Assembly (NCBI GenBank): GCA_945865565.1
Contig: CAMBEK010000008.1
Location: 1 to 64,000, forward strand
Source of the DNA: Pseudobacteriovorax antillogorgiicola
Lineage (GTDB): Bacteria > Bdellovibrionota_B > Oligoflexia > Oligoflexales > RGVZ01
DNA: 64,000 nt
Direction of reading: 5' to 3'
Shown here: piece by piece, positions 1 to 8,498 of the stretch
How the letters are laid out: each line of letters opens with the position of its first letter
Position numbering within the stretch: position 1 is the stretch's first letter
Program-made: the position numbers and the translations under genes
Notes under the pieces: generated by a model
The model's database searches: none
Seen by the model: the letters and a program-made list of their open reading frames with translations, nothing else
Told to the model about the DNA's origin: nothing

Positions 1-846
1 GGCCAATTCATGGAAGCCGTCATCCTGCGCTATGAAAACCGCACGAGCCTTTGCGTCTCGTCCCAAGTCGGCTGCAAGCTCGCCTGTACTTTTTGTCAGA
101 CCGGAAAACTCGGTTTCTTCCGGCATCTGGCGGCCCATGAAATTTTGGCGCAGTACGCGTTAGCCAGCAGCATGGTGCGCGCAGAAGGCCGCCGCCTCTC
201 CCACGTCGTCTTTATGGGTATGGGCGAGCCACTGGACAACTACAAGAACGTCGTCACAACCGTTAAAACCATGTTGCGCCCCGAAGAAGAATTCGGGTTT
301 GGCCTGTCCAACCGTCATGTGACCGTATCAACATCTGGTCTTGCTCCACGGATCGTAGAACTCGCCAACGACGTGAAATGCGCCCTGGCGGTTTCACTTC
401 ACGCTTCGCGCGACGAGCTGCGGTCGGAATTGATGCCGATCAACCGGCGTTACCCGCTGAGTGAACTCAAGAACGCATTGACCACATGGCAGGGTATAAC
501 AGGCAGCAAAATCACCCTGGAATATATCTTGATCAAAGACAAGAACTGCGGCTTGCGCGAGGCCAAGGAACTCGTGAAATTCGTCCACGGACTTCGCGCC
601 AAGGTGAATTTGATTCCATTCAACTCGCACCCGGGTCTGCCTTTTGACCGTCCCGGCGATGAGGACATTCGCACCTTTCAAAAACATCTTGCTGACCGTT
701 CTATTCCGGCTCCAGTTCGTTACAGCAAGGGACTGGACGTCTCTGCCGCGTGTGGACAGCTTGCGGCCAAGCAGATCGAAAACCTGACTTCCATTCCTTC
801 ACGGAAGTCCGTGGTGGCGGAAGCCGCAACCCCGGCTCAACAATGA
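1..846 (+). CDS. rlmN: 23S rRNA (adenine-2503-C2)-methyltransferase RlmN, 5'-truncated by window edge
   Basis: Radical-SAM enzyme that methylates C2 of A2503 in 23S rRNA. The reading frame is open to base 1 (Gly-Gln-Phe before the first Met at base 10), so the N-terminal part lies outside the window. Visible: the radical-SAM cluster CKLACTFC (CxxxCxxC), the GEP motif in FMGMGEPLDNY, and the C-terminal ACGQLA whose Cys is the methyl-carrying residue of the family. The ACGQL context favours RlmN over Cfr only weakly. The last bases form an ATGA overlap with the next gene, suggesting translational coupling. The C-terminal tail after ACGQL is about 30 residues and unconserved in look. Confidence 0.93.
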   Translation, partial: GQFMEAVILRYENRTSLCVSSQVGCKLACTFCQTGKLGFFRHLAAHEILAQYALASSMVRAEGRRLSHVVFMGMGEPLDNYKNVVTTVKTMLRPEEEFGFGLSNRHVTVSTSGLAPRIVELANDVKCALAVSLHASRDELRSELMPINRRYPLSELKNALTTWQGITGSKITLEYILIKDKNCGLREAKELVKFVHGLRAKVNLIPFNSHPGLPFDRPGDEDIRTFQKHLADRSIPAPVRYSKGLDVSAACGQLAAKQIENLTSIPSRKSVVAEAATPAQQ

Positions 847-1421
847 TTGCCGCGGACCAGCCAAAGTCAGCTCGGATGGCGATGGCTCCCAAATATCTCA
901 TTGCTCTCATTGGATTGCTTGTGACCGTCGCACCGGAACTGCAAGCCGGTTCTGTTTTTTACCTTCCACAATCCGTGAGCGATACCAGCTGCCCGGAAGA
1001 CTGTGAAGTTTTCGGGACAAAGGCCACCATCTGCACCGAGAAAAGTCCCCATCATTATGTCGGTGTGGCGATTTACTGCCGTTGCCCTGACCCACAAGGC
1101 AAAGGTCCATCATCTGTTGGCATCGTCTATGCCGTGGGCGGGACACCGGGGCCAAGTGATCTTGAATCTTTTGAAAATGGAAACTGCAAGGCCGGGGAAA
1201 CCGCAACTACCTCACTTGCTGTCCTGCAGGAATGTGCTGCGGCAAGCGAGCCGGATCTGCCCGATGCGGTGACCACCGTTGGTGCGCCAGTGACCGGTAT
1301 GAGATGCAGGAATGCCGCTGCTGCAATGATGGATTGCGTAAACGAACGAACAACCTACAGCAACTGGATTCCCGGTTGGAACTTTTTATCCCAGATCGCT
1401 AGCGCTGCCCTGTTTGATTGA
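843..1421 (+). CDS. Small secreted Cys-containing protein, unknown function
   Basis: Not recognised. I chose the ATG at 843 because it overlaps the rlmN stop as ATGA. A second in-frame Met at 876 would give a cleaner signal peptide (MAPKYLIALIGLLVTVAPELQA). The mature part of roughly 160 residues has about ten Cys, including the close pair CPEDC and YCRCPDP, suggesting a disulfide-rich exported protein. There is no lipobox. The gene is followed directly by the repeat cluster at 1.45-2.1 kb. The longer ORF-track start at 750 lies deep inside rlmN and is unlikely. Confidence 0.6.
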   Translation: MIAADQPKSARMAMAPKYLIALIGLLVTVAPELQAGSVFYLPQSVSDTSCPEDCEVFGTKATICTEKSPHHYVGVAIYCRCPDPQGKGPSSVGIVYAVGGTPGPSDLESFENGNCKAGETATTSLAVLQECAAASEPDLPDAVTTVGAPVTGMRCRNAAAAMMDCVNERTTYSNWIPGWNFLSQIASAALFD

Positions 1422-1450
1422 CGATCTCTAAAAAAAGATTCTTTCTTAAT

Positions 1451-2120
1451 CCGTCATCCTGAGCCACTCCGTCATCCTGAGCCTAGTGCGAAGGATCCTT
1501 TCTTAACCCGTCATTCTTCGGCCGTAGGCCGAAGAATCCTTTCTTCAAAATTTTTTTAAAAACGCGACTGCCATTTTTCCATTTTGACTGACAGGTGGGC
1601 GACGTCTTCATAAGTGGCTTTTTCCAGTTTTCGCGAAGAACGCGTGCCGATGGAATAACCGTAAATCAGCGAAGGGTTCTAGACTTTCCGCGGAAAGTCG
1701 AGAATCAGTCCTACTTAGACGAAGCCGAAAAATCCTGTCCCGCGGCGGAGAAGAAAGGATTCTTCGGCCTCAGAATGACGTGTTAAGAAAGGATCCTTCG
1801 CTAACGCTCAGGATGACGAGGCGGCTCAGAAGCGTGCGCACTTTCCGCGGAAAGTCGCTGTCCGCCGTTCTGGCGTTCGAAGGCTCAGTTTTGGTCCAGG
1901 CGAAGGATCCATTGGGGCAGCCAACGATGGGAGGCCCCGCAGAGCCGGCATGGCGCCACACGAAAGTCAGAGTAAAAGAAGAGGCCAGACTGCGCTCATG
2001 ACGCGACTGCGGGGGGCACCATCGGCGAGCGCCGGCCCGATGGATCCTTCGCCTGCTGGGGCTAAGAAAGGATCCTTCGCACTAGGCTCAGGATGACGGA
2101 GCGTCTCAGGATGACGGGGG
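1451..2120. repeat. Cluster of palindromic / inverted intergenic repeats
   Basis: Gene-free stretch between two genes. A 35-bp unit at 1471-1505 (GTCATCCTGAGCCTAGTGCG...) recurs as a perfect reverse complement at 2063-2097. An extra GTCATCCTGAG copy sits outside each arm (1453-1463 and 2105-2115), so the inverted arms are over 50 bp with a few mismatches. Related units: 1510-1546 (containing the hairpin TTCTTCGGCC-GTA-GGCCGAAGAA), 1750-1779 (its partial reverse complement) and 1784-1816. A second palindrome, ACTTTCCGCGGAAAGT, occurs at 1683-1698 and 1840-1855. No convincing ORF lies inside. This looks like a REP/MITE-like dispersed element array. Confidence 0.8.
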
Positions 2121-3353
2121 TGTTCCGCCGCCACTGCCGCCGCCGCGACCCCGGCGCCCACGACGCCGCCCGCGACCTTCACCGCCTTGCGGCTGGCCAT
2201 CTGGAGTTGCCGTGCCAGGTCTGGTGGCAGAGGGGACTGCCGTCGGGGCTTGCGGGGGTCTGGCTCTGGCTTTCTCGTTTTCCTTTTCTTTTTCCTTTTC
2301 TTGGCCCTCAAACCCGAAGTCTTCAAGGTGGATGTCCTCGGACCAGATTTCCGCCTCGGAAAGATCCTCGTCCACATGCTGTTCATCATCTGATTCGTTG
2401 GCCGTATCAGAAACAGGCATTCCTTTCGCCTGAGCGGGCCTGCCGCCCCGGCTGGTGTCGCCGCGACTTCCGCGTTCACCCCGGTCTCCACGCCCAGAGC
2501 GATCGCCGCGGGCACCTTGATCAGACTGCGGCCTCGGTCCCTTGTCCAGAACCTCAAGCTGCGCAATGGGAAGGGTTTGGATGTTACCAGCCTCATCATC
2601 GCTGATGACCATTACTCTTTGATTGATCAGGTCGGATTTGATCACCGTTGCGAGCACACCGTCTTCAATCACACGAACCTTGGCGCCCTTGCCGGGCATG
2701 ATGCGGCGCATTTCGGTATAAGTGTCGTTCTCGTACGTCAGACAGCACAGCAAGCGCCCGCAGCCACCCGACACCTTGGTAGGATTCAGGGCCAGATTCT
2801 GATTCTTTGCCATCTTGATTGAGACGGGAACAAATTCACGCAGAAAACTTGAACAGCAGAACTCACGTCCGCAAATTCCGATGCCGCCAACAAGTTTGGC
2901 TTCATCACGTGCACCAACCTGCTTCAATTCGACCCGGGCGAACAGCCCCGTTGCCAAGTCTTTAACCAACTCACGAAAATCAACCCGGCCCGGGGCCGAG
3001 AAGTAGACGATGATCTTGTTGCCGCCCAATTGGACCTCGGCCTTCAAAATGCGAAGATTCAACTCGTGGCGCTTCAAGGCCTCACGAGAAAAATTTTCGA
3101 CAAACTCAGGCGATTGCTTGCTTGGAATTTCAAGGTCTTTGGCAGACGCCTTGCGAATGATTGGCTTGAGTTCCTGATCGCCAAGTTCAGACCGGGCGAG
3201 GAGCTTCAGCACGGCGACTTCGGCCAAGCTCGGACCGCGGTCTGTTTCCACCACAACCGGATCGCCGATGCGAACATCGTAATCACCCGGAGTGAAATGA
3301 TAGATCTTTCCCGCGCGTCTGAATTGAACGCCAACAACGTTGACGGAGTCCAT
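2106..3353 (-). CDS. ricT: PSP1-domain protein of the RicT/YaaT type with Arg/Gly-rich tail
   Basis: The N-terminal ~270 residues match the PSP1/RicT family, which in Bacillus binds iron-sulfur clusters and assists RNA processing and phosphorelay control. Two Cys clusters are visible, CGREFCC (about residues 160-166) and CGRLLCC (about 196-202). The C-terminal ~140 residues are low complexity: an acidic segment, a Lys/Glu run, then GRGRRRGRRGRGGGSGGG, which looks disordered and nucleic-acid-binding. The final codons and the TGA come from the GTCATCCTGAG repeat. It lies downstream of holB and tmk, the same neighbourhood as in Firmicutes. Function in this organism is inferred. Confidence 0.85.
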   Translation of the reverse strand: MDSVNVVGVQFRRAGKIYHFTPGDYDVRIGDPVVVETDRGPSLAEVAVLKLLARSELGDQELKPIIRKASAKDLEIPSKQSPEFVENFSREALKRHELNLRILKAEVQLGGNKIIVYFSAPGRVDFRELVKDLATGLFARVELKQVGARDEAKLVGGIGICGREFCCSSFLREFVPVSIKMAKNQNLALNPTKVSGGCGRLLCCLTYENDTYTEMRRIMPGKGAKVRVIEDGVLATVIKSDLINQRVMVISDDEAGNIQTLPIAQLEVLDKGPRPQSDQGARGDRSGRGDRGERGSRGDTSRGGRPAQAKGMPVSDTANESDDEQHVDEDLSEAEIWSEDIHLEDFGFEGQEKEKEKENEKARARPPQAPTAVPSATRPGTATPDGQPQGGEGRGRRRGRRGRGGGSGGGTPPSS

Positions 3354-3370
3354 GGATCATTCCCCAATCA

Positions 3371-3403
3371 AAAATAAAACCCGCGCTTTCAAAAGCGCAC
3401 GGG
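3371..3403 (-). terminator. Intrinsic-terminator-like hairpin overlapping the holB stop
   Basis: On the minus strand the sequence reads CCC-GT-GCGCTT-TTGA-AAGCGC-GGG followed by TTTTATTTTT: a 9-bp stem with a 2-nt bulge and a U-rich tract. The holB stop codon lies inside the stem, and the ricT ATG begins 18 bases after the U tract. It could attenuate transcription from tmk-holB into ricT. Confidence 0.55.
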
Positions 3404-4258
3404 TGCTGCGCCGACCATCTCGGCAGCAAGCTGTGTATTCAAGGCGATTCGTTGCCGGCGCGCCAACTGATGCAACCGGCTTAATGTCTGCCGACGAGAA
3501 CTGATTTTTTCCACCAGCAATGCAGTCCGCCCACCGGCAAAAGATTCACGGTACAATTCATTCAGCATGAGTTCCGTGCCGGCGGCAAATTCTCCGGCCT
3601 TCATGCGACCCTGACGGGCAATATGCTCGGCTGGTGCAAGACTGGCTGCGGCCAGCGGTGCCCGGATGAGTTCAGCAATTGCGGCACGCATTGCCGGGGG
3701 AACGTCCGCCATTGGCTCGCGTCCGGGAATACGCAACGCCAGCAAACGCGAGCGCAGGGTTGGCAAAAGATTGCGCGGATGCCGCGAAGTGATCAGAATG
3801 AGCGCACCCTCTGGTGGTTCCTCCACCGTCTTCAAGAGTGCATTTGCCGCTTGATCGGTCAAATTCTCTGCCTGGCGCAGCCAAATGACACGCCACGACT
3901 TGTGACCGTCACCCCGAACGGCAGAGTGCCATCCCACATGCTCGATTGCGTGACGAACCTGTTCAATCTTGATGGACTCGGTGGATGGTTGCCCGTCCTC
4001 GACCGCAGCACCGAGGCTAAAAACTTCAGGGTGCTCACCGATCTGAAAAGAACGGCATTCACAGCACTGGCCGCAAGGACCGCTGCTGTCCGCCCTTGAG
4101 GCTGAGGATTGGCAAAATAAATTCATGAGAAAGTTGCGGGCACATGACTCTACCGCAGCCGGAGCAGGCCCATAAAGCATCAGGGATTGCGGCATACGAT
4201 CACTGCGCGACAAGTCCATAAGCAATTGGGTGGGAGACAGGCTTGGCGATTGGATCAC
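3389..4258 (-). CDS. holB: DNA polymerase III delta' subunit
   Basis: Clamp-loader subunit of the replicative polymerase, 289 residues, AAA+-type fold. Visible: the zinc-binding run CGQCCECRSF with the usual following HPEV (about residues 62-76), NLTDQAANALLKTVEEPP, and the SRHPRNLLPTLRSRL segment typical of delta'. The P-loop position reads GPAPAAVES with no Lys, in keeping with delta' not binding ATP productively. Its start overlaps the tmk stop by 4 bases, so the two are probably one operon. The stop lies in a terminator-like hairpin before ricT. Confidence 0.92.
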   Translation of the reverse strand: MIQSPSLSPTQLLMDLSRSDRMPQSLMLYGPAPAAVESCARNFLMNLFCQSSASRADSSGPCGQCCECRSFQIGEHPEVFSLGAAVEDGQPSTESIKIEQVRHAIEHVGWHSAVRGDGHKSWRVIWLRQAENLTDQAANALLKTVEEPPEGALILITSRHPRNLLPTLRSRLLALRIPGREPMADVPPAMRAAIAELIRAPLAAASLAPAEHIARQGRMKAGEFAAGTELMLNELYRESFAGGRTALLVEKISSRRQTLSRLHQLARRQRIALNTQLAAEMVGAAPVRF

Positions 4259-5001
4259 GTTGGCCCTCTCTTCAATATTCCAGGTAATGTTCCGGGAAAT
4301 ATTTCAGGGGCTTTATGGCGCAATGCCGCCAAGGCATCCGCCGTCAAATCACCCGGATTTTTAGTCGCATCAAGAACAACAAAACGTGATGGCGCGCGGC
4401 GGGCGCAATCAAGAAACCCGGCGCGGATCTTCTCATGCTGATCTTTGGAACCAGCATCGTAACGTTGGGCGCCGTCTTCGGCCTGACCCACACGGGAACG
4501 CACTTCACTGCGCTGGCTGGAAATTTCCACGGGACAATCCAGCAGGAACGTCAGGTCGGGAACAAGACCCTTCGTTGCAAAACGGTTGGATGATTCGAGC
4601 CAGACACGGTCCAGCCCGCCAACAGCCCCCTGGTAAACCATGGTGGAATCGGCGTAACGATCGCAAATCACCACCGCCCCGCGATCCAGCGCCGGCCTGA
4701 TCAAATGGGCCACGTGCTGTGCTCGGGCTGCCATGACCAGCATGGCTTCGGTTTCCGGAATTAAAGCCTCACCCGGCGGCGGATTGGCAAAAATGGCACG
4801 GATGCTGTTCGCAACGGGTGTTCCGCCGGGTTCCCGGGTCTGCACAACGGCAGAGCCCGTTGGATCGAGGCTTGCCGAAAGGGCAGCACAGAAGGACTTC
4901 ACGAAAGTGGTCTTGCCGACCCCCTCGCCCCCTTCAACGGTGATGAAAAACCCCTGCCCCACCAAACCCTGCCCATTCAAAAAGTCCCGCACGGTGCGCA
5001 A
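4255..5001 (-). CDS. tmk: Thymidylate kinase
   Basis: dTMP kinase making dTDP for DNA synthesis. The P-loop GGEGVGKTT lies near residue 25, followed by the substrate motif REPGGTP, and later DRYADSTMVYQG. The LID region contains RVGQAEDGAQRYD. At 248 residues it is slightly longer than the usual ~210, owing to an ~15-residue N-terminal extension and a Lys/Pro-rich C-terminus. A start closer to the P-loop (FFITVEGG) is possible, but no better start codon is seen. First gene of a tmk-holB(-ricT) operon. Confidence 0.93.
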   Translation of the reverse strand: MRTVRDFLNGQGLVGQGFFITVEGGEGVGKTTFVKSFCAALSASLDPTGSAVVQTREPGGTPVANSIRAIFANPPPGEALIPETEAMLVMAARAQHVAHLIRPALDRGAVVICDRYADSTMVYQGAVGGLDRVWLESSNRFATKGLVPDLTFLLDCPVEISSQRSEVRSRVGQAEDGAQRYDAGSKDQHEKIRAGFLDCARRAPSRFVVLDATKNPGDLTADALAALRHKAPEIFPGTLPGILKRGPT

Positions 5002-5099
5002 GACACAAATATGACCCTAGATTGCTGGGCCTTGACGCCCCTTGAATCAACCCAAAACAGATACTTTTACTCTAATCTTTTCATGGAGATACACCACTA

Positions 5100-5136
5100 A
5101 AAAAGCCCATCAAAGGGCCTCGACGAACGGGCTTTC
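5100..5136 (-). terminator. Terminator-like hairpin in the tmk / kinase divergent region
   Basis: On the minus strand: AAAGCCC, a ~20-nt loop, GGGCTTT, then a T run (GGGCTTTTTTAG). It lies about 100 bases upstream of the tmk start. It could be an attenuator in a tmk leader, the 3' end of a small RNA, or a block to antisense transcription across the kinase gene. The inner loop also contains AGGCCCTTTGAT, allowing an alternative pairing. Base pairing is visible, function is inferred. Confidence 0.4.
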
Positions 5137-5192
5137 ACCCAACCCCCCGAAATCTGCCTACAAATCCCACCAGTTACTCCGATAACTAGCCC

Positions 5193-6956
5193 ATGTCAGG
5201 AAGCAACCGATACTACCTTGAAAAAAAGATCGCCCGTGGCGGTATGGCCGAAATATGGCTGGCCCGCCAAATCGGAGGCGACGGCTTTCAGCGCATTTGC
5301 GCCGTTAAAAGAATCCTGCCCCACTACGCCGAGGACGCCGAATACGTCCAAATGTTTCGCGACGAGGCGGAAATTTGCAAGAGCCTGCGCCATACAAACA
5401 TCGTCCGCGTCGAAGGCTTCCAGGCGTTTGGGCCCACCTGGGGCATGATCATGGAATTTGTGGAGGGGACAGACCTGCGGGCCCTTCTGCACCAGTGTTC
5501 CCTGAAAAAAATGCGGCTCACCGTGCCGATGGCAGTCTATGTCGCGTCGGAAGCCGCAAAGGGATTGCACTATGCCCACAGCAAAAACAACGAACTGACC
5601 GGTTCGCAGATGAATATTGTCCATCGCGACATTTCCCCGCAAAACATACTGCTCAGCTTTTCGGGTGAAGTGAAGGTCACCGATTTCGGCATCGCCGACG
5701 GAGGAGGCCGCGTCACAGAGACAAAGCCAGGAGTCGTCAAGGGCAAGTATTCTTACATGAGTCCGGAACAGGTCGCGGCAAAAAATATCGACGGAAGGTC
5801 GGACGTTTTTTCCCTTGGAATCGTCTTGTGGGAAACCCTGACGATGCACCGGCTGTTCAACATGGATACCGACGTGGAAACCATCCGACACGTACACGAA
5901 TGCCGGATTCCACCAACCCTGCGAACCCTCAACCCTGATGTCGATGCTGGGCTAGAAGCCGTTGTGATGCGGGCACTGCAAAAAGACCCACACCGGCGCT
6001 ATGAAACAGGCAATGAATTCGAGCGCGAATTGCGCCGCTACCTGGGTCAGCGCTATCCGGAATTTACTTCGGAAGACTTGGCTCGCTTTCTTGCCGGTGC
6101 CCTGCCACAGCGAAAGGCGGAGACAGCAAACGACATTCGCACGCTGCTTTCGCAACCGGTTCCATCCATCAATGAAACCCAGACGCCTTCAAACATTCCG
6201 TTCAAAAATTCAGGGGAATCGATGTTTCCCGTCACGGCCGGGCCCCGCAGCAATACGCCACGCCCGTCGCAAGTATCTTTCGCAAAGACCGTCCCAAAAT
6301 CCATCGCATGGGGAAAAGTATCCTCTGGAACGTGGCCGAGCCCAGGTTGGCTTTACGCGATGGTCGTTTTGGGGGGGCTCTTCGGTATCTTCATGCTTGG
6401 ACACATGCAGGTTCCGCTGACCGCAAAGCCGCCAATCCAACTGGTTGGCAAGGGCAACACCCATTCCGTCCAGATCGCAGTCAACGGCAAACCTGCATTC
6501 AATGGCAGCTACAAAAAAATACCCGTGGGACTGCGACTACCTCCAGGCCGTCACGTCCTGACGGCGCGTCGGGATGGGTATTTTTCAGACCAGGCCCAAG
6601 TCAACATCAAGCCAGGCTCCGTTTTGGACGAGGTCACATTCAACCTCCGGCCAAAGGGGGAGTTCGCCAGTGTCGCCGTGTCGGCAAACTGGGTAACCAG
6701 TCCCACTGTTGTGGTAAATCTCAATGAAGGATTCTACGTCGCCAGGCTGAAGACCAGCCCGAATGGCGAGGGCAAAGCCCAGCCAATCCCTGACCTTCAG
6801 GCCGGGCAGGAATACCGGGTGACGGCCTCCGTAGCGGAAGATGGAGGCCGCCGGGATGTTGCCTGCAGATTTACCCCGGCCCGGTTGCCCGATGGCAAAT
6901 CAACTATCCTTCACATCGACTTCGTCGCCAGAAACTGCACAATCTTCATCCGGTAG
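5193..6956 (+). CDS. Transmembrane Ser/Thr protein kinase with extracytoplasmic PEGA-like domain
   Basis: PknB-type eukaryotic-like kinase, 587 residues. Kinase domain ~8-285: glycine loop IARGGMAEIWLA, catalytic Lys in CAVKRIL, HRDISPQN catalytic loop near 143 (Ser in place of the usual Lys, a common myxobacterial-type variant), DFG near 163, and YMSPEQ for the APE region. A Ser/Thr/Pro-rich juxtamembrane linker leads to one transmembrane helix near 385-407 (LYAMVVLGGLFGIFMLG). The external part contains a PEGA-like module (VNGKPAFNGSYKKIPVGLRLPPGRHVLTARRDGY). It presumably senses an envelope signal. A PP2C phosphatase and a second kinase lie nearby on the same island. Confidence 0.92.
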   Translation: MSGSNRYYLEKKIARGGMAEIWLARQIGGDGFQRICAVKRILPHYAEDAEYVQMFRDEAEICKSLRHTNIVRVEGFQAFGPTWGMIMEFVEGTDLRALLHQCSLKKMRLTVPMAVYVASEAAKGLHYAHSKNNELTGSQMNIVHRDISPQNILLSFSGEVKVTDFGIADGGGRVTETKPGVVKGKYSYMSPEQVAAKNIDGRSDVFSLGIVLWETLTMHRLFNMDTDVETIRHVHECRIPPTLRTLNPDVDAGLEAVVMRALQKDPHRRYETGNEFERELRRYLGQRYPEFTSEDLARFLAGALPQRKAETANDIRTLLSQPVPSINETQTPSNIPFKNSGESMFPVTAGPRSNTPRPSQVSFAKTVPKSIAWGKVSSGTWPSPGWLYAMVVLGGLFGIFMLGHMQVPLTAKPPIQLVGKGNTHSVQIAVNGKPAFNGSYKKIPVGLRLPPGRHVLTARRDGYFSDQAQVNIKPGSVLDEVTFNLRPKGEFASVAVSANWVTSPTVVVNLNEGFYVARLKTSPNGEGKAQPIPDLQAGQEYRVTASVAEDGGRRDVACRFTPARLPDGKSTILHIDFVARNCTIFIR

Positions 6957-7008
6957 GCGTCGACATAAAAAGCTGACGAAGGCACGTCATCATGTTAACC
7001 GTCTTGTC

Positions 7009-8463
7009 ATGGGACTCCACTTCACCGTTCGCGAAGAATTGATCATCGTTTATGGCGACACCTATCGCCATCGCGACACGATCAAGGCTTTGGGCGGCCG
7101 ATTCGATAAGGTTTTTAAGACCTGGCAGATTCCCAACAGCCCACAAGCTCTGGAAAAAGTACAAGGACTCGCTGCCGGGGCAGCCATGGTACCGGCAGCA
7201 TCTTCAGAATCTAAAACATCGACAGCAGGGGACAAACTAGCACCTTCGCCCGGCCGTGCCGGCGATGAACCTGCAAAAAACAATTCTGGAATTCCAGTTC
7301 GGGAATTGGTCACGGCCGTCGCCCAGAGCATTGCCACCGGTTTTCCAGGTCCCGTGTGGGTCATTGGTGAAATTGAAAATCTCGCGATTCGCCCGCAAGG
7401 AATTTTTCTCAACCTTGCTGAAACAAAAGAACAAGGTGGCCGCGAAAACTCAACAGGATCGATCAGCGTAAAAGCAACCATCTGGCCCAACGGCCTCGAA
7501 TACATGGCACAAATGCATGGCGAGGAAACCTTGCGCCAGATCATGCAGGACGGGATGAAAGTCCGCTGCCTGTGCCGCGTCGGATTCTATCGCGACCGCG
7601 CCCAACTCTCCCTCACCATTGAAAATATTGACCCCCTGTTCACGCGCGGCGCCTTGGCCCTCGCACGGGAAACACTGCTGAAGGAACTCCGGGCAAAGGG
7701 CCTTGACCGGATCAACAAGCAAATTCCGATGCCCGTTTTTCCATTTCATGTTGGCCTGGTCAGCTCAGAAGGCAGCCGCGCCGAAAGCGACTTCCTGCAT
7801 CAGATGGAATCAGGACTTTTTCCTGGCACAGTGCGTTTCATGCATGCTGCAACGCAAGGTGACAAAGTTCCGGTTGAAATCCCTGCGGCCATCAAATACC
7901 TGGCGGAATCCGGCTGCGATGTCATTGTGATCACGAGGGGCGGAGGCAGCGCAGCCGACCTGAGATGGTTTGATGCACCCGAGGTCGCTTATGCCATTGC
8001 GGGATGTCCAGTCCCAGTGATCGCAGCCATTGGTCATCACGACGACACTTGCATCGCGGAAGAAATCTGCCACTTGCGCCAGAAGACACCAACGGCTGCA
8101 GCGCAATTCCTGGTCGATTGTTTTGCCGCCGCGCGAAACCGGATTGATATGGCAGGGACCGGACTGAGAAATGCCATAGACCGAATGGCAGAGGTTCAAA
8201 TGCAGTGGTTCGAAGTCCTCGCGGGGCGCCTTCAAACAGCCGCCATGCGTGTCATTTCAGGCCATGCGTCAGATCTTTCGGCAGTAGAAATGCGATTGGC
8301 AGCATTGGATCCGAAACCTTGGCTGGAGCGCGGATGGACACGACTGAGTGTCAACGGAGAAACCATCGACAGTGTCACCAAGTTACGCAAAGGGATGCAC
8401 GTTCATGCGCGTTTAAAAGACGGGCCAGTGCAATTGATCGTTGAATCGATTGACGGGATTTAA
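7009..8463 (+). CDS. xseA: Exodeoxyribonuclease VII large subunit with an extra N-terminal module
   Basis: Nuclease subunit degrading single-stranded DNA in repair. The core matches XseA: OB-fold starting at IPVRELVTAVAQSI, GPVWVIGEIEN, VGLVSSEGSRAESDFLHQM, ITRGGGSAADLRWF, AAIGHHDDTCIAEE and KTPTAAAQFLV. Before the OB-fold lies a ~50-residue module (HFTVREELIIVYGDTYRHRDTIKALGGRFDKVFKTWQIP) and an Ala/Ser/Pro-rich linker, not part of standard XseA. The ORF is open back to 6841. I chose the ATG at 7009 because it just precedes the module and follows the kinase stop; an ATG at 6892 is the alternative. xseB follows after 35 bases. Confidence 0.88.
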   Translation: MGLHFTVREELIIVYGDTYRHRDTIKALGGRFDKVFKTWQIPNSPQALEKVQGLAAGAAMVPAASSESKTSTAGDKLAPSPGRAGDEPAKNNSGIPVRELVTAVAQSIATGFPGPVWVIGEIENLAIRPQGIFLNLAETKEQGGRENSTGSISVKATIWPNGLEYMAQMHGEETLRQIMQDGMKVRCLCRVGFYRDRAQLSLTIENIDPLFTRGALALARETLLKELRAKGLDRINKQIPMPVFPFHVGLVSSEGSRAESDFLHQMESGLFPGTVRFMHAATQGDKVPVEIPAAIKYLAESGCDVIVITRGGGSAADLRWFDAPEVAYAIAGCPVPVIAAIGHHDDTCIAEEICHLRQKTPTAAAQFLVDCFAAARNRIDMAGTGLRNAIDRMAEVQMQWFEVLAGRLQTAAMRVISGHASDLSAVEMRLAALDPKPWLERGWTRLSVNGETIDSVTKLRKGMHVHARLKDGPVQLIVESIDGI

Positions 8464-8498
8464 TTCGATTTGATTTAAAAAACAGGCGGCGAAAGATA

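Noticed and set aside
1451-2120. Possible CRISPR array
   Set aside because: Units are inverted and nested, not direct repeats of equal length with unique spacers, and no cas gene is near.
1967-2599. 210-residue minus-strand ORF
   Set aside because: A frame shadow of the low-complexity RicT tail and the adjoining repeats; no ribosome site and a biased, Pro/Arg-rich translation.
2093-2605. 170-residue plus-strand ORF across the repeat cluster and RicT tail
   Set aside because: Antisense of the RicT low-complexity tail; no signal or motif.
5196-5897. 233-residue antisense ORF within the first kinase
   Set aside because: Exactly antisense to the conserved kinase domain and without a ribosome site.
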